DNA from: Solirubrobacteraceae bacterium
GTDB lineage: Bacteria > Actinomycetota > Thermoleophilia > Solirubrobacterales > Solirubrobacteraceae
Length of the DNA stretch: 64,000 nucleotides
Direction of reading: 5' to 3'
Assembly: GCA_029263125.1 (NCBI GenBank)
Contig: JAJCYD010000004.1
Coordinates: 62,001-126,000 of the forward strand
Position numbers and translations under genes: made by a program. Numbering within the stretch: the first letter of the stretch is position 1; the number at the start of each line of letters is the position of its first letter. The notes below the pieces were generated by a model. It was given only the letters and a program-made list of their open reading frames with translations, searched no databases and was not told where the DNA came from. Positions 8,401 to 17,404 of this stretch are shown piece after piece.

Positions 8401-11400
8401 CGGCGGCCGCGGCGGCGGCGATCGTGCCGGTTGCGTGACGCACCCAGTCGCCCGCGTCATCGGCGTACACCTCGATCGGCCGCGCGCCGTCGCCATCGGG
8501 CTCGCCGATGCTGACCTGCATCCGCACGCCCTTCCGGTCTCCCAGGATCAGCGGCGCCTCGATCGTCAGCTCGTCGAGCACGTCGCACGCCGCGTGCGAC
8601 CCGGCGTGCAGCGCCAGCTCGGCGAACGCCGAGGCCGGCAGCAGCACCTCGCCGCCGATCTCGTGATCGGCCAGCCACGGATGCGCCTGTAGCGACACGA
8701 GCCCCGTCCACAACCACGCATCGCGGCCGGCGAGCCGCACCGCGGCGCCGAGCAGCGGATGCTCAGCCGGCTGCAGTCCGGCGGCCGCGACCCCCGCCCC
8801 GGCGGCGCCCGCTCCCGACCCCGGCGCAAGCCAGAAGCGCGTCCGTGCGAACGGGTAGCTCGGCAGCGTCACCGCTCGGGCCTGCAGGCCGGCGAACGCG
8901 ACCTCCCAGTCGACGTGCACGCCGTGGACGAACGCCTCCCCCACGGACGTCTGAAAGCGCGCGAGCGTCCCCTCGCCGCGGCGCAGGGTCCCGACGACGG
9001 CCACGTCGTCGGGCTCGTCGACGGCATCGTCGATCGTCTCCTGCAGCGCCCAGGTCAGCACCGGGTGCGGGCCGGATTCGACGAACGTGGTCACCCCCGC
9101 CGACAGCAACACCCGCGTCGCCTGCTCGAAGCGGACCGGCTCACGCAGGTTGCGCACCCAGTGCGCCGCGTCCATCGCCTCGCCGTCGATGAGCTCCGCG
9201 GTCGTCGTCGAGATGATCGGGATCGCGGCCGCTGTCGGCACGATCGGCGCGAGATCCTTCAGCAGGCGGTCGGCGATCGCATCGACCTGCGGCGAGTGCG
9301 AGGCGTAGTCCACGGCGATCATCCGCGCCCGCACGCCATCGGCCTCGCACGCGCCGAGCAGCTCCTCGAGCGCCGCCGGCTCGCCCGACACGACCGTCGA
9401 GCGCGGCCCGTTGAACGACGCCAGCGAGATGCGCCCGTCGAAGCGCTCGATCCGCTCGCGCACCTCGTCGGCGCCCAGGAACACGGACATCATCCCGCCC
9501 GCTCCGGCCAGCTGCACGAGCGCCGCGCTGCGCAACGCCGCGACGCGCGCGGCGTCGTCGAGCGACAGCGCGCCCGCGACATGCGCGGCGGCGATCTCGC
9601 CCTGCGAGTGCCCGACGACGAACGCCGGATGCACGCCGCAGGAGCGCCACAGCGCTGCCAGCGACACGAAGACCGCGAACGAGGCGGGCTGCACGACGTC
9701 CATCCGCTCGAGCGCCGGCGCGCCCGCGGCGCCGCTGACGACGTCGCGCAGCTTCCAGCCGACGTGCGGGCGCAGTGCCCGCGAGCACGCCTCCATGCGC
9801 TCGGCGAACACCGTCGAGGCATCCCACAGATCGAGCGCCATGCCACGCCACTGCGAGCCCTGGCCGGGGAAGACGAACGCGACCCCGCCGTCGGCGCGCG
9901 CGACCCCCTGCACGGCGGCGTCGTCGGGCTCCCCCGCGGCCACCGCCGACAGCCCGCGCAGCAGCGTCGCTCGATCCCCGGCGACGACCGCGCGATGAGA
10001 CAGCCGCGCACGCCCGGCGGCCAGCGACCAGCCGACGTCGCCGTCGCGCACGGCCGGGTGCGCCCGCACGTGCGAGCGCAGCCGGCGAGCCTGCTCGCGC
10101 AGCGCCGTCTCAGACGTCGCCGACAGGATCCACGGCACGACGTCGCCGTCGTCGCCCTCGACGGGTTCCTGCACCGCCGGAGCCTCCTCGAGCACGACGT
10201 GCGCGTTGGTCCCGCTGATGCCGAACGACGACACCGCCGACCGGCGCGGACGGTCGGCCGCACGCGGCCACGGGCTCGCGTCGCCGAGCAGCGCCACGCC
10301 GCCCGAGGACCAGTCGACCTGCGGCGTCGGCTCGGCGGCGTGCAGCGTGCGCGGGAGCGAGCCGGCCCGCATCGCCATGACCATCTTGATGACGCCCGCG
10401 ACGCCCGCGGCCGCCTGCGTGTGGCCGATGTTGGACTTGATCGAGCCGAGCGCGAGCGGCCCACCGGAGCGCTCGCGCCCGTAGGTGGCCAGCAGCGCCT
10501 GCGCCTCGATCGGGTCCCCCAGCCGCGTGCCCGTGCCATGAGCCTCGACGGCGTCGACCTCGCCCGGCGCCACGCCGCTGTTGGCGAGCGCCTGGCGGAT
10601 GACCTGCTCCTGGGATGGCCCGTTGGGCGCCGCCAAGCCATTGCTCGCGCCGTCCTGGTTGGTCGCGCTCCCGCGCACGAGGCCGAGCACCCGATGCCCC
10701 AGCCGGCGAGCATCCGACAGGCGCTCGACGAGCAGCAGGCCCGCTCCCTCCGACCAGCCGGTGCCGTCCGCGCCGGCGCCGAAGGACTTGCAGCGCCCGT
10801 CGGCGGCGAGACCGCGCTGGCGGCTGAACTCGACGAACACGCCGGGCGTGGCGAGCACCGTCACACCGCCGGCCAGGGCCATCGTGCACTCGCCGCTGCG
10901 CAGCGATTGGCAGGCGAGGTGCAGCGCCACGAGCGACGAGGAGCACGCGGTGTCAACGGTCAGCGCCGGACCCTGCAGCCCGAGCGCGTAGGCGACGCGG
11001 CCGGAGACCACGCTGTACAGCGAGCCGGTGAGGCGCAGTCCCTCGAGGGCGCCGCCTCCCGGCGCGAAGGAGCCGTAGTCCTGCGTGCTGACCCCCGCGA
11101 ACACCCCGGTCGCCGTGCCGTGCAGCGACTGCGGATCGATGCCCGCGTGCTCCAGCGCCTCCCAGGCGGTCTGCAGCAGCAGGCGCTGCTGGGGATCCAT
11201 CGCCAGCGCCTCGTTGGGCGCGATGCCGAAGAAGGCCGCGTCGAACTCGCCCGCGCCGTCGAGGAAGCCGCCCGCGCGGGTCGTGCTCGTGCCCTCGTGG
11301 TCGGGATCGGGGTCATACAACCCGTCGAGATCCCAGCCGCGATCGGTCGGGAAGGCGCCGATCGCGTCGACGCCGCCGTCGACGAGCTCCCACAGCTCCT

Positions 11401-14400
11401 CGGCCGAGCGCACGCCGCCCGGATAGCGGCAGCCGATGCCGACGATCGCGATCGGCTCGTCGTCGTCGGTCCGCGCGGGCGTCACGGCACGCGCGGCCCG
11501 CTCGCCGCCGCCCAACGAGCTGCTCAGCAGCTCGGCGACCGCGGCGGGCGTCGGATGGTCGAAGACGAGCGTCGCGGGCAGTCGCAGCCCCGTCGCCTGC
11601 TCCAGGCGGTTTCGCAGCTCGACCCCGGCGAGCGAATCGAAGCCCAGCTCCTTGAATGCGCGCCGGGGGGCGACGGCCGCCACGGTGTCGTGGCCGAGGA
11701 CCGCCGCCGCGTTGGTGCGGACGAGCTGCAGCAGCGCCGCGCCGCGATCGGCGCCGTCGGCACCCCACGCGCCGCCGGCGGGCTCCGGGGCGCCCTGCGG
11801 CTCCTCGCCGACCCAGAAGCGCCGGCGCGCAAATGCGTACCCAGGCAGGTCGACGCGCTCGGGGGCCGGATCGCCGTAGACGGCCTCCCAGTCGACGTCC
11901 ACGCCGCGCGCATGCGCCTCCCCGAGCGATGTCATGAAGCGTTCCAGGCCCCCCTCGTCGCGGCGCAGCGAGCCGATGACCGCGCGGTCGCCGTCCTCGG
12001 TGGCCAGCGTGCCCTCGACGGCGACCGTCAGCACCGGATGCGGGCTGATCTCGACGAACGCCGTGGCGCCGTGGCGAGCCAGTGCCCTGGTGGCCTGCTC
12101 GAAGCGCACGGGATGGCGCAGGTTGGAGAACCAGTACTCGGGGCCCAGCTCGCCGCCGTCGATGACATCGCCGGTGACGACCGAGCAGAACGCCACGTCG
12201 CCCGACCGCGGCGCGATCGGCGCGAGCTGCTCGAGCAGCGTGTCGCGGATCAGCTCGGCCTGCGGGCCATGCGAGGCGTAGGCCCCGGCGATCCGCCTGG
12301 CCCGCACGCCGTCGGCCTCCAGCGCCTCCAGCAGCTGCGCGAGCGGCTCGAGATCGCCGGTCACCGCGACCGAGCCGGGCCCGTTGTAGACCCCGATCGA
12401 CAAGCCCTCCAACCGGTCCAGGCGCGCTTGCACGGACTCGGCGTCCAGCAGCACCGACACCATCGAGCCGCGACCATCCAGCGCCATCGCCGTGCGCCCG
12501 CGCATCGCCGCCACGCGCGCCGCGTCGGCGAGCGACAGCGCTCCGGCGGCGTATGCCGCGGCGACCTCGCCCTGGGAGTGGCCGACGACGAAGTCGGGCC
12601 GCACCCCCATGTGGCGCCAGAGCTCAGACAACGAGACGGCCATCGCGAACATCACGGGCTGCACGACGTCGACCTGCTCAAGCGGCGGGGCGCCGGGCCT
12701 GTCGCGCAGCACATCCTCCAGCGACCAGTCCAGAAACGGCGCGAGCGCCTCGGCGCACGCCTCGATCGATGCCGCGAACGCCGGCGCCGTGCGCCACAGC
12801 TCAAGCGCCATCCCCGGCCACTGCGATCCCTGGCCCGGGAACACGAACGCGACCTTGCCGGCCTGCCCGGCGGTCCCGAGCGCGATCCCATCGCCCAGCT
12901 CGCCGGCCGCGACGGCCCTCATGCGCCTCAGCAGCGTCTCGGTGTCCGCCCCGACGACCACGGCGCGGCGACCCAGCCGCGCGCGCCCCGTGGCAAGCGA
13001 CCATCCGACGGCGTCCGGCGTCAGCTCCGGGCGCCGCGCGACATGCTCGGCGAGCCGATCGGCCTGGGCGCGCAGCGCCGCCTCGTCGTGCCCGCTGACG
13101 ATCCACGGCACGACAGCGCCGGCCGGGCGCGGCGCGGCCGGCTCGCGAAGCGGCGCCGCCGACAGCAGCAGGTGGCAGTTGGTTCCCCCCATGCCAAACG
13201 ACGAGACGCCCATCACCTCGCCCCGCCACGTCTCGCGCTCGCGCACGACGCGCAACGCCAGCTCGTCGAGCGCGATGGCCGGGTTGGGCTCGGAGAAGTT
13301 CAGGCTCGCGACGAGCTCGCCGCGACCGAGGCACAGCGTCGCCTTCAGCAGCCCGGCGATCCCCGCCGCCCCCTCCAGGTGGCCGATGTTCGTCTTGATC
13401 GAGCCGACCGCGAGCGCCGCGTCGGCCGACCGCCCGACGCCGTAGACGCGTCCCAACGCCGTCGCCTCGACCGGATCGCCGGCGCGCGTGCCGGTCCCGT
13501 GCAACTCGACGTAGCCGACCTCCTCGGCGCGCACGCCCGCACGCGACAGCGCCGCCCGGATCACCCGCTCCTGCGCCTCGGCGCTCGGCGCCGTGATGCC
13601 CGACGCGCCCGTGCCGCTGCTCACGGCGCTGCCGCGGATGACGCCGTGGATGCGGTCGCCGGCCGCGACCGCATCGTCCAGCCGCCGCAGGACGGCGAAG
13701 GCGCCGCCCTCGCCGCGCACGAACCCGTTCGCGCGCGCGTCGAAGACGTAGGCGCGACCATCGGGCGACAGGGCTCCGATGCTCTGCGCGCGCAGCATCG
13801 ACTGCGGCGAGAGGATGAGATTCACGCCGCCGGCGAGCGCCAGCTGCGACTCGCCGGAGCGCAGGCTGTCGCACGCCATGTGCACGGCGACCAGCGACGA
13901 GGACTGGCCGGTGTCGACGGCCATGCTCGGGCCGTGAAAGCCGAAGCGGTGCGAGACCCGGTTGGCGGCGATCCCGCGCTCGAGGCCGGCGAGGGTGTGC
14001 CGGCCAGGCGCCTCGCCGGCCGCGTCGAGCACGTCGGCGTAGTCGCCGTACATGATCCCGACGAACACGCCGACCGCACCCTCGCGCCAGCGCTCGGGGT
14101 CCTGGCCGGCGTCCTCCATGCCCTCGAAAGCCAGCTCGAGCGCAAGGCGCTGCTGGGGGTCCATCGCCACCGCCTCGCGGGGCGAGACGCCGAAGAAGTC
14201 CGCGTCGAAATCCTCGACGCCGTCGACGAATCCCGCGGCTGGCAGCGTCGACGGGTCGCCGTCCCAGCCGCCCAGGCGGGTCGCCGGGAAGTCCGTGATC
14301 GCTTCGACCTCGTCGGACAGCAGCCGCCACAGCGCCGCGCGATCGGGCGCCATCGGCAACCGGCATGAGAGGCCGACGATCGCGATGTCCTCGTGCCGGC

Positions 14401-14404
14401 TCAT
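5474..14404 (-). CDS. Bimodular type I polyketide synthase with C-terminal hexapeptide-repeat acyltransferase
   Basis: A 2976-residue megasynthase. Module 0: KS with active-site Cys replaced by Gln (DTGQSSS, Q167; His motifs kept), AT (GHSQG, Ser 610), ACP (GFDSL, Ser 924). Module 1: KS (DTACSSS, C1154), AT (Ser 1600), DH ([11 protein letters not shown]1914; DAALH, D2082), KR (GGTSGLG near 2335; [11 protein letters not shown]), ACP (GFDSL, Ser 2644). Residues 2780-2970 are a left-handed beta-helix hexapeptide acyltransferase. There is no thioesterase, ER or N-terminal docking helix. Both ATs have GHSQG and YASH, the methylmalonyl-CoA signature. By family rules the KSQ decarboxylates methylmalonyl to propionyl; one extension, reduction and dehydration give 2-methylpent-2-enoyl-ACP. 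The terminal domain may pass it to a hydroxyl or amino acceptor (inference). Start ATG 14404; ATG 14416 is also possible. The KR has FEN where B-type enzymes have LDD. Confidence 0.93.
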   Translation of the reverse strand: MSRHEDIAIVGLSCRLPMAPDRAALWRLLSDEVEAITDFPATRLGGWDGDPSTLPAAGFVDGVEDFDADFFGVSPREAVAMDPQQRLALELAFEGMEDAGQDPERWREGAVGVFVGIMYGDYADVLDAAGEAPGRHTLAGLERGIAANRVSHRFGFHGPSMAVDTGQSSSLVAVHMACDSLRSGESQLALAGGVNLILSPQSMLRAQSIGALSPDGRAYVFDARANGFVRGEGGAFAVLRRLDDAVAAGDRIHGVIRGSAVSSGTGASGITAPSAEAQERVIRAALSRAGVRAEEVGYVELHGTGTRAGDPVEATALGRVYGVGRSADAALAVGSIKTNIGHLEGAAGIAGLLKATLCLGRGELVASLNFSEPNPAIALDELALRVVRERETWRGEVMGVSSFGMGGTNCHLLLSAAPLREPAAPRPAGAVVPWIVSGHDEAALRAQADRLAEHVARRPELTPDAVGWSLATGRARLGRRAVVVGADTETLLRRMRAVAAGELGDGIALGTAGQAGKVAFVFPGQGSQWPGMALELWRTAPAFAASIEACAEALAPFLDWSLEDVLRDRPGAPPLEQVDVVQPVMFAMAVSLSELWRHMGVRPDFVVGHSQGEVAAAYAAGALSLADAARVAAMRGRTAMALDGRGSMVSVLLDAESVQARLDRLEGLSIGVYNGPGSVAVTGDLEPLAQLLEALEADGVRARRIAGAYASHGPQAELIRDTLLEQLAPIAPRSGDVAFCSVVTGDVIDGGELGPEYWFSNLRHPVRFEQATRALARHGATAFVEISPHPVLTVAVEGTLATEDGDRAVIGSLRRDEGGLERFMTSLGEAHARGVDVDWEAVYGDPAPERVDLPGYAFARRRFWVGEEPQGAPEPAGGAWGADGADRGAALLQLVRTNAAAVLGHDTVAAVAPRRAFKELGFDSLAGVELRNRLEQATGLRLPATLVFDHPTPAAVAELLSSSLGGGERAARAVTPARTDDDEPIAIVGIGCRYPGGVRSAEELWELVDGGVDAIGAFPTDRGWDLDGLYDPDPDHEGTSTTRAGGFLDGAGEFDAAFFGIAPNEALAMDPQQRLLLQTAWEALEHAGIDPQSLHGTATGVFAGVSTQDYGSFAPGGGALEGLRLTGSLYSVVSGRVAYALGLQGPALTVDTACSSSLVALHLACQSLRSGECTMALAGGVTVLATPGVFVEFSRQRGLAADGRCKSFGAGADGTGWSEGAGLLLVERLSDARRLGHRVLGLVRGSATNQDGASNGLAAPNGPSQEQVIRQALANSGVAPGEVDAVEAHGTGTRLGDPIEAQALLATYGRERSGGPLALGSIKSNIGHTQAAAGVAGVIKMVMAMRAGSLPRTLHAAEPTPQVDWSSGGVALLGDASPWPRAADRPRRSAVSSFGISGTNAHVVLEEAPAVQEPVEGDDGDVVPWILSATSETALREQARRLRSHVRAHPAVRDGDVGWSLAAGRARLSHRAVVAGDRATLLRGLSAVAAGEPDDAAVQGVARADGGVAFVFPGQGSQWRGMALDLWDASTVFAERMEACSRALRPHVGWKLRDVVSGAAGAPALERMDVVQPASFAVFVSLAALWRSCGVHPAFVVGHSQGEIAAAHVAGALSLDDAARVAALRSAALVQLAGAGGMMSVFLGADEVRERIERFDGRISLASFNGPRSTVVSGEPAALEELLGACEADGVRARMIAVDYASHSPQVDAIADRLLKDLAPIVPTAAAIPIISTTTAELIDGEAMDAAHWVRNLREPVRFEQATRVLLSAGVTTFVESGPHPVLTWALQETIDDAVDEPDDVAVVGTLRRGEGTLARFQTSVGEAFVHGVHVDWEVAFAGLQARAVTLPSYPFARTRFWLAPGSGAGAAGAGVAAAGLQPAEHPLLGAAVRLAGRDAWLWTGLVSLQAHPWLADHEIGGEVLLPASAFAELALHAGSHAACDVLDELTIEAPLILGDRKGVRMQVSIGEPDGDGARPIEVYADDAGDWVRHATGTIAAAAAAAAAAAAVAPSPIGDWPVPGAAPVEPDALYDRLADRGFAYGPAFQALRAAWAADDVLFAEVALAPEQAAEAGRYVVHPALLDAALHVAVGQGGDGGVRLAFSWAGVRVHRHGAAALRVRVIDDGDGVLRLSGFDEAGELVLSVDALVTRPAASAGFAGLWTVRWTPAGDATREPPARLAVLGEGLALAGAPQVADLAALREVTPVPQAVLVAPPPNAGALLELLQAWLREEGLDDIVLAIVTRGAMAASAGESPSPEAAALWGLVRSAQSEHPGRFVLIDGDDGSALESALASALATGEPQLALRDGAVLVARLARADRPSRAAAGTPDPDGTVLITGGTSGLGAVVARHLAQAGARHLLLASRRGGDADGVPSLRAELAELGCAVEVAVCDVADRDAVAGLLASISAEHPLTAVVHAAGTFENATIASLDAGALERVMRPKAGGARWLDELTAGMELEAFVLFSSVAGTLGHPGQGNYAAANAYLDALACRRRAAGQAATSIAWGLWDLESGMLGDLRREDVERHEATGQRLLSRDHATALLDAALGSGEPAVVAVEFDQAVLRSQARDGSLPSILRDLVRAPARRDRAATGTLAQQLAAVAPEERDELVLTLVCAQAAAALGHQSSDDVAPQRPFKQLGFDSLGSVGLRNRLAKVSGLRLPSTLVFDYPTPVAMAAFLRSQAEGAEPPAAAIPPPPVAITPSTNGVHAAMPAASPVGDGQPDRGYRGAVLGTAANVVRSARFAAWVLQTRARLARLGCHFTATIDGVPRFDDLPHIAIDTIGEGRGSLTLRIGRDCRFGRDLTFDLWTHVDATIEIGDGCHFQNRIRIQPWGGTMRFGPLAQVRDGSELKSKGTLVIGESAIVGRNVTIHCHERIELGDRVGLAEGVTVMDSDRTHDGSDTHVARQPVLSTPVIVESNVFVGTNALILRGSHVGRNAMVATGSVLTGGEYPGGHLLAGVPASAIRPLDAPADVV
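8381..8423. repeat. GCC/GCG alanine-codon tract in the PKS DH domain
   Basis: A run of GCC/GCG codons encodes about 13 consecutive alanines in the dehydratase region between its two catalytic motifs. It is a low-complexity, slippage-prone tract in a probable surface loop. Confidence 0.8.
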
Positions 14405-14417
14405 CCCCCGTCGCATT

Positions 14418-14436
14418 GTCGCACGGTGCGTGCGAC
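14418..14436. promoter_or_regulatory. Perfect inverted repeat, putative operator upstream of the PKS
   Basis: GTCGCACG-GTG-CGTGCGAC has two perfect 8-bp arms. It lies 14 bases before the PKS ATG in the 126-bp gap between the divergent PKS and FKBP genes. Its position suits a repressor site or an mRNA leader hairpin; no regulator gene is adjacent. Confidence 0.5.
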
Positions 14437-14518
14437 CGGCCGCCGGCGTCGGCCCGCTCGGCTGGCGCGTCGGCGCGTGCGGGAACGGACGTCGGCGCAG
14501 CGCGTTCGGGCAAGCGCT

Positions 14519-14524
14519 TAGGCT
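14519..14524 (+). promoter_or_regulatory. -10 element TAGGCT, leaderless promoter of the FKBP gene
   Basis: TAGGCT matches the actinobacterial TANNNT -10 and ends 6 bases before the ATG, so transcription should begin at or next to the start codon. No Shine-Dalgarno is present and no clear -35 is seen. Confidence 0.5.
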
Positions 14525-14530
14525 TGGGCC

Positions 14531-14926
14531 ATGACCAAGCTTGAGATTTCCGACGACCTGTCCGACAAGCCCGCGATCCCCCAACCCAGCGGCGATCCTC
14601 CAAGCGAGCTGACCAGCGACGACGTCGTCGTCGGCGAGGGCACCGCCGCCTCGCCAGGCAAGCACGTCACCGTGCACTACGTCGGCGTCTCGCATTCCAC
14701 CGGCAAGCAGTTCGATTCCTCCTGGGATCGCGGCGCGCCGTTCGACTTCCCGCTGGGCGCCGGCCGCGTGATCCAGGGATGGGACTTCGGCGTGACGGGC
14801 ATGCGCGAAGGCGGGCGCCGCACGCTGGTCATCCCGCCGGTGATGGGCTACGGCGAGCGCGGCATGGGTCCGATCGCCCCGAACGAGACGCTGGTCTTCG
14901 TCGTCGATCTGCTGAAGGTGGGTTGA
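14531..14926 (+). CDS. FKBP-type peptidyl-prolyl cis-trans isomerase, cytoplasmic
   Basis: A 131-residue single-domain FKBP. The fold is seen in [52 protein letters not shown] and the final [10 protein letters not shown]. Family members catalyse prolyl isomerisation during folding. There is no signal peptide, so it is cytoplasmic. It is followed after 5 bases by a longer lipoprotein paralogue sharing the N-terminal pattern I-S-x-DL-x-KP-x-IP-x-P-x-GDPP, so the pair arose by tandem duplication and is probably one transcript. Confidence 0.93.
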   Translation: MTKLEISDDLSDKPAIPQPSGDPPSELTSDDVVVGEGTAASPGKHVTVHYVGVSHSTGKQFDSSWDRGAPFDFPLGAGRVIQGWDFGVTGMREGGRRTLVIPPVMGYGERGMGPIAPNETLVFVVDLLKVG

Positions 14927-14931
14927 GCGCG

Positions 14932-15489
14932 ATGAGCATCCGCACCGCGACCGCCGCCCTGCTCGCCGTCGCCGCGCTCGGCACGGCTGCCTGTGGCGAG
15001 GACCTCGGCAACGACCAGATCGCCGAGTTCGCGACGAGCCCCGAGACGACCGCCACGACCGCGACCGCGACGACGGCGTCCAGCGGCAAGCCGATCCAGG
15101 AGATCGAGATTTCCGAGGACCTCACGAAGAAGCCGGAGATCCCCAAGCCGGCGGGCGACCCGCCCGACAAGCTCTATCAGCGCGACATCGTCGAGGGCAC
15201 GGGCGACGCGGCGAAGTCCGGCGACAACCTGTCGGTGCAGTACGTCGGAGTCAACTACGACACGGGCGAGCAGTTCGATGCCTCGTGGGACGGTGGCGAG
15301 CCGTTCCCGTTCGAGCTCGGCGCGCAGAACGTGATCGGTGGCTGGGATCAGGGCGTCGTCGGGATGAAGGAGGGGGGTCGCAGGCTGCTGGTGATCCCGC
15401 CCGATCTGGCCTACGGCAAGGAGGGCCAGGGCACGATCCCGCCGAACGCCACGCTGATGTTCGTGATCGACCTGAAGTCGATCGGCTGA
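14932..15489 (+). CDS. FKBP-type peptidyl-prolyl cis-trans isomerase lipoprotein
   Basis: A 185-residue paralogue of the preceding gene with an added export region. The N-terminus has a hydrophobic signal ([16 protein letters not shown]); Cys 21 is the likely lipidated residue, although the -3 position (Thr) is not ideal for a lipobox. A Thr-rich spacer (residues 35-50) follows, then a complete FKBP domain ([44 protein letters not shown]). It probably assists folding of exported proteins at the outer membrane face. Start ATG 14932 lies 5 bases after the upstream stop, with a weak AAGGTGG Shine-Dalgarno in the end of that gene. Confidence 0.9.
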   Translation: MSIRTATAALLAVAALGTAACGEDLGNDQIAEFATSPETTATTATATTASSGKPIQEIEISEDLTKKPEIPKPAGDPPDKLYQRDIVEGTGDAAKSGDNLSVQYVGVNYDTGEQFDASWDGGEPFPFELGAQNVIGGWDQGVVGMKEGGRRLLVIPPDLAYGKEGQGTIPPNATLMFVIDLKSIG

Positions 15490-15506
15490 GCCACGGGGCG
15501 TCGCGG

Positions 15507-15881
15507 CTACGCGGCGCCCCAGACCCCACCCGTGCGGCCGAGCGTGATCGAATGCTCGCCGCTCTCGGTCTCGACGCGGAACACGGCCTGGTCGGAGTCG
15601 GTCCCGGGCTTGTCGATGACCTGCACGAGCCGAAGGCTCGCGATCTCCGTCGCGCCGAGCCGCTGGATCGCGGCGGCGCGCGCCGCCTCCTCGAGCGTCG
15701 CGCGGTCCCACCCCTTGTCCGAGGCGTGCGCCTGGGCCAGCTCGCGCTCGGCACGCCGCAACGATGCGACGAGCTCGCCCTCACCGTCGCGGGTGCGGCG
15801 GCCCATTGCGATGTAGCCACCGGCGCCGAGGCCGACGACGAGCACGAGGACGACCAGCAGGACGATGAGCAGGACGGACAC
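15507..15881 (-). CDS. Hypothetical single-span membrane protein
   Basis: A 124-residue protein. Residues 2-26 are a strong membrane helix (SVLLIVLLVVLVLVVGLGAG), followed by a charged, alanine-rich helical stretch and a beta-rich C-terminus (FRVETESGEHSITLGRTG). No family recognised. It lies just downstream of sigH on the same strand, 28 bases after its stop, and may be co-transcribed. Confidence 0.6.
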   Translation of the reverse strand: MSVLLIVLLVVLVLVVGLGAGGYIAMGRRTRDGEGELVASLRRAERELAQAHASDKGWDRATLEEAARAAAIQRLGATEIASLRLVQVIDKPGTDSDQAVFRVETESGEHSITLGRTGGVWGAA

Positions 15882-15909
15882 CGACGAAGATGCTACTTCC
15901 TAGCGTCGA

Positions 15910-16560
15910 TCAGCTCAGCACGGCTCGGGCGCTCAGGTGCGTGCCGACCTTGCGCTTGACGCGCTGAAGCGCGTTGTCGACGGTCTTGGCGTCGCAGCCC
16001 AGCCGTAGCGCGACCTCCTCATACGGGCGACCGTCGAGGTACAGCGCCAGCACGCGCGACTCGAGCTCCGACAGCGCCGTCGACAGGCAGCCGACGAGGG
16101 ATTGCAGCTCCTCGGTGGAGATGACCTGGTTGACAGGGTCGTGCACGGTGGAGCCCGGGATGACGTCCTCGAGCGTCGGCTCGCCGTCGCCCGAGGCTCC
16201 GGCCGGCGTCGCCGAGAACGAGATGTACTGGTTCAGCGGCGTGTGCTTGTTGCGCGTCGCGGTCTTGACCGCGGTGATGATCTGCCGCGTGATGCACAGC
16301 TCCGCGAAGTTGCGAAACGACGACTCGCGGTCGGCGCGGTAGTCGCGCACGGCCTTGTAGAGGCCGACGAGTCCCTCCTGGATGAGGTCGTCGGCGTCGC
16401 CGCCGGCGAGGAAGTACGAGGAGGCCTTGAGCCGCACGAAGCCGTAGTACCGGCGCACGATCCGGTCGTAGGCATTGCGGTCACCCTGCTTGGCCAGCGC
16501 GATGAGAAAGTAATCATCGACGTGGGCTTGAGGGTGAGACTTCTGGGAAAGACGGGCCAC
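15910..16560 (-). CDS. sigH: RNA polymerase sigma factor, SigH-like sigma-70 family
   Basis: A 216-residue sigma factor closest to the Bacillus SigH type. Region 2 reads VDDYFLIALAKQGDRNAYDR..RYY and SYFLAGGDADDLIQEGLVGLYKAVRDYR, with FRNFAELCITRQIITAVKTATR for -10 recognition and strand opening. Region 4 reads SELESRVLALYLDGRPYEEVALRLGCDAKTVDNALQR, a helix-turn-helix for the -35. I chose GTG 16560 because a good Shine-Dalgarno (GGAAAGGA, 16563-16570) precedes it by 7 bases; an earlier ATG at 16635 lacks one and adds non-family sequence. It closes the conserved rlmB-sigH arrangement known from Firmicutes. It has its own promoter within the end of rlmB. Confidence 0.9.
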   Translation of the reverse strand: MARLSQKSHPQAHVDDYFLIALAKQGDRNAYDRIVRRYYGFVRLKASSYFLAGGDADDLIQEGLVGLYKAVRDYRADRESSFRNFAELCITRQIITAVKTATRNKHTPLNQYISFSATPAGASGDGEPTLEDVIPGSTVHDPVNQVISTEELQSLVGCLSTALSELESRVLALYLDGRPYEEVALRLGCDAKTVDNALQRVKRKVGTHLSARAVLS

Positions 16561-16574
16561 GAGCAGGTCCTTTC

Positions 16575-16594
16575 CCGACCCGCTCACGGGTCGG
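16575..16594 (-). promoter_or_regulatory. Leader hairpin next to the sigH ribosome binding site
   Basis: In the sigH leader RNA, CCGACCCG-TGAG-CGGGTCGG makes a perfect 8-bp stem with a tetraloop and ends about 4 bases before the Shine-Dalgarno. It could restrict or present the ribosome site; no alternative pairing with the Shine-Dalgarno was seen. Confidence 0.45.
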
Positions 16595-16681
16595 AGTTGC
16601 TCAGTGGCGGTCCCCTCCCAGGGCGCCAGCTGCATGAAACCGATGCTGAACCTCAGGGTCAGGCCCCGAGTCGGGCGGGAC

Positions 16682-16709
16682 CGTATACGCCGTTATGGAT
16701 CCCTGTCAA
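16682..16709 (-). promoter_or_regulatory. Sigma-A-type promoter of sigH
   Basis: A consensus -35 TTGACA (16709-16704), 16-bp spacer and -10 TATACG (16687-16682) point at sigH. The -35 overlaps the rlmB stop codon. The start of transcription would lie about 115 bases before the sigH start codon. Confidence 0.65.
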
Positions 16710-17404
16710 GGGATCGTTCGGTGCTGCACGATTCCATACATCAGCACCGCGGCTGCCGCGCTGGCGTTCAGCGACTGCACGCTGCCGCGCTGGGGCAGTG
16801 CGACGAGGACGTCGCAGGACGCGGCGACGCGCGGTCGCAGGCCGCTGCCCTCGCCGCCGATCACGAGTACGACGCCGCCCGCGTAGTCGGGCTCGTCGTA
16901 GCGCGTCGAGCTCTCCGCGTCGGCGCCATAGCACCAGCATCCGGCCGCCTTGGCATCTCCCAGGAAGTCCGCGAGGTTGCGGACCCGCGCGATCCGCAGG
17001 TGCTCGACCGCGCCCGCCGACGCCTTGGCGACGGCCGCTGTGATCGCGGCGGCGCGGCGCTCGCAGAGCACGACGCCGGTGGCTCCCGCGCACTCCGCGG
17101 TGCGGCAGATCGCGCCGACGTTCTGTGGATCCTGAAGCTCGTCCAGCGCGACGATGAACGGCTCGTCGCGCGCGAGCAGCTCGACCGCGCCCACGTAGGG
17201 GTAGCCGCCGGCTTCGGCGCAGATCCCCTGGTGGTCGGGCGACCCGCAGCGCGCCTGCAACGCGCCTCCATCGACGATCTGCACATCCGCCAGGCCGCGC
17301 AGCCACGGCTCGCGAGCGGCGGCCTCGGTCGCCCAGATGCGCTCCAGGCGCCTGCGGCCCGCACGCAGCGCCTCGTGCACCGGGTTGCGCCCGTAGAGGA
17401 TCAC
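16706..17404 (-). CDS. rlmB: 23S rRNA (guanosine-2'-O-)-methyltransferase, TrmH/SpoU family
   Basis: A 232-residue SPOUT methyltransferase. The N-terminal substrate-binding part begins MILYGRNPVHEALRAG. The knotted C-terminal domain has the three SPOUT motifs: DELQDPQNVGAICRTAE, VIGGEGSGLRP and SLNASAAAAVLMYG. RlmB methylates a conserved guanosine in the 23S rRNA peptidyl-transferase region. Its start overlaps the cysS stop by 4 bases (ATGA), so the two are translationally coupled, as in many Gram-positive bacteria. Confidence 0.92.
   Translation of the reverse strand: MILYGRNPVHEALRAGRRRLERIWATEAAAREPWLRGLADVQIVDGGALQARCGSPDHQGICAEAGGYPYVGAVELLARDEPFIVALDELQDPQNVGAICRTAECAGATGVVLCERRAAAITAAVAKASAGAVEHLRIARVRNLADFLGDAKAAGCWCYGADAESSTRYDEPDYAGGVVLVIGGEGSGLRPRVAASCDVLVALPQRGSVQSLNASAAAAVLMYGIVQHRTIP

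Noticed and set aside
8759-14368. A 1869-codon open frame on the plus strand opposite the PKS
   Set aside because: It mirrors the PKS codons. GC-rich genes rarely use codons that make stops on the opposite strand, and the product is Arg/Asp/His-rich with no domain.
16130-16140. TTGACA-like sequence inside sigH
   Set aside because: It lies within coding sequence of the other strand and has no -10 at suitable spacing.
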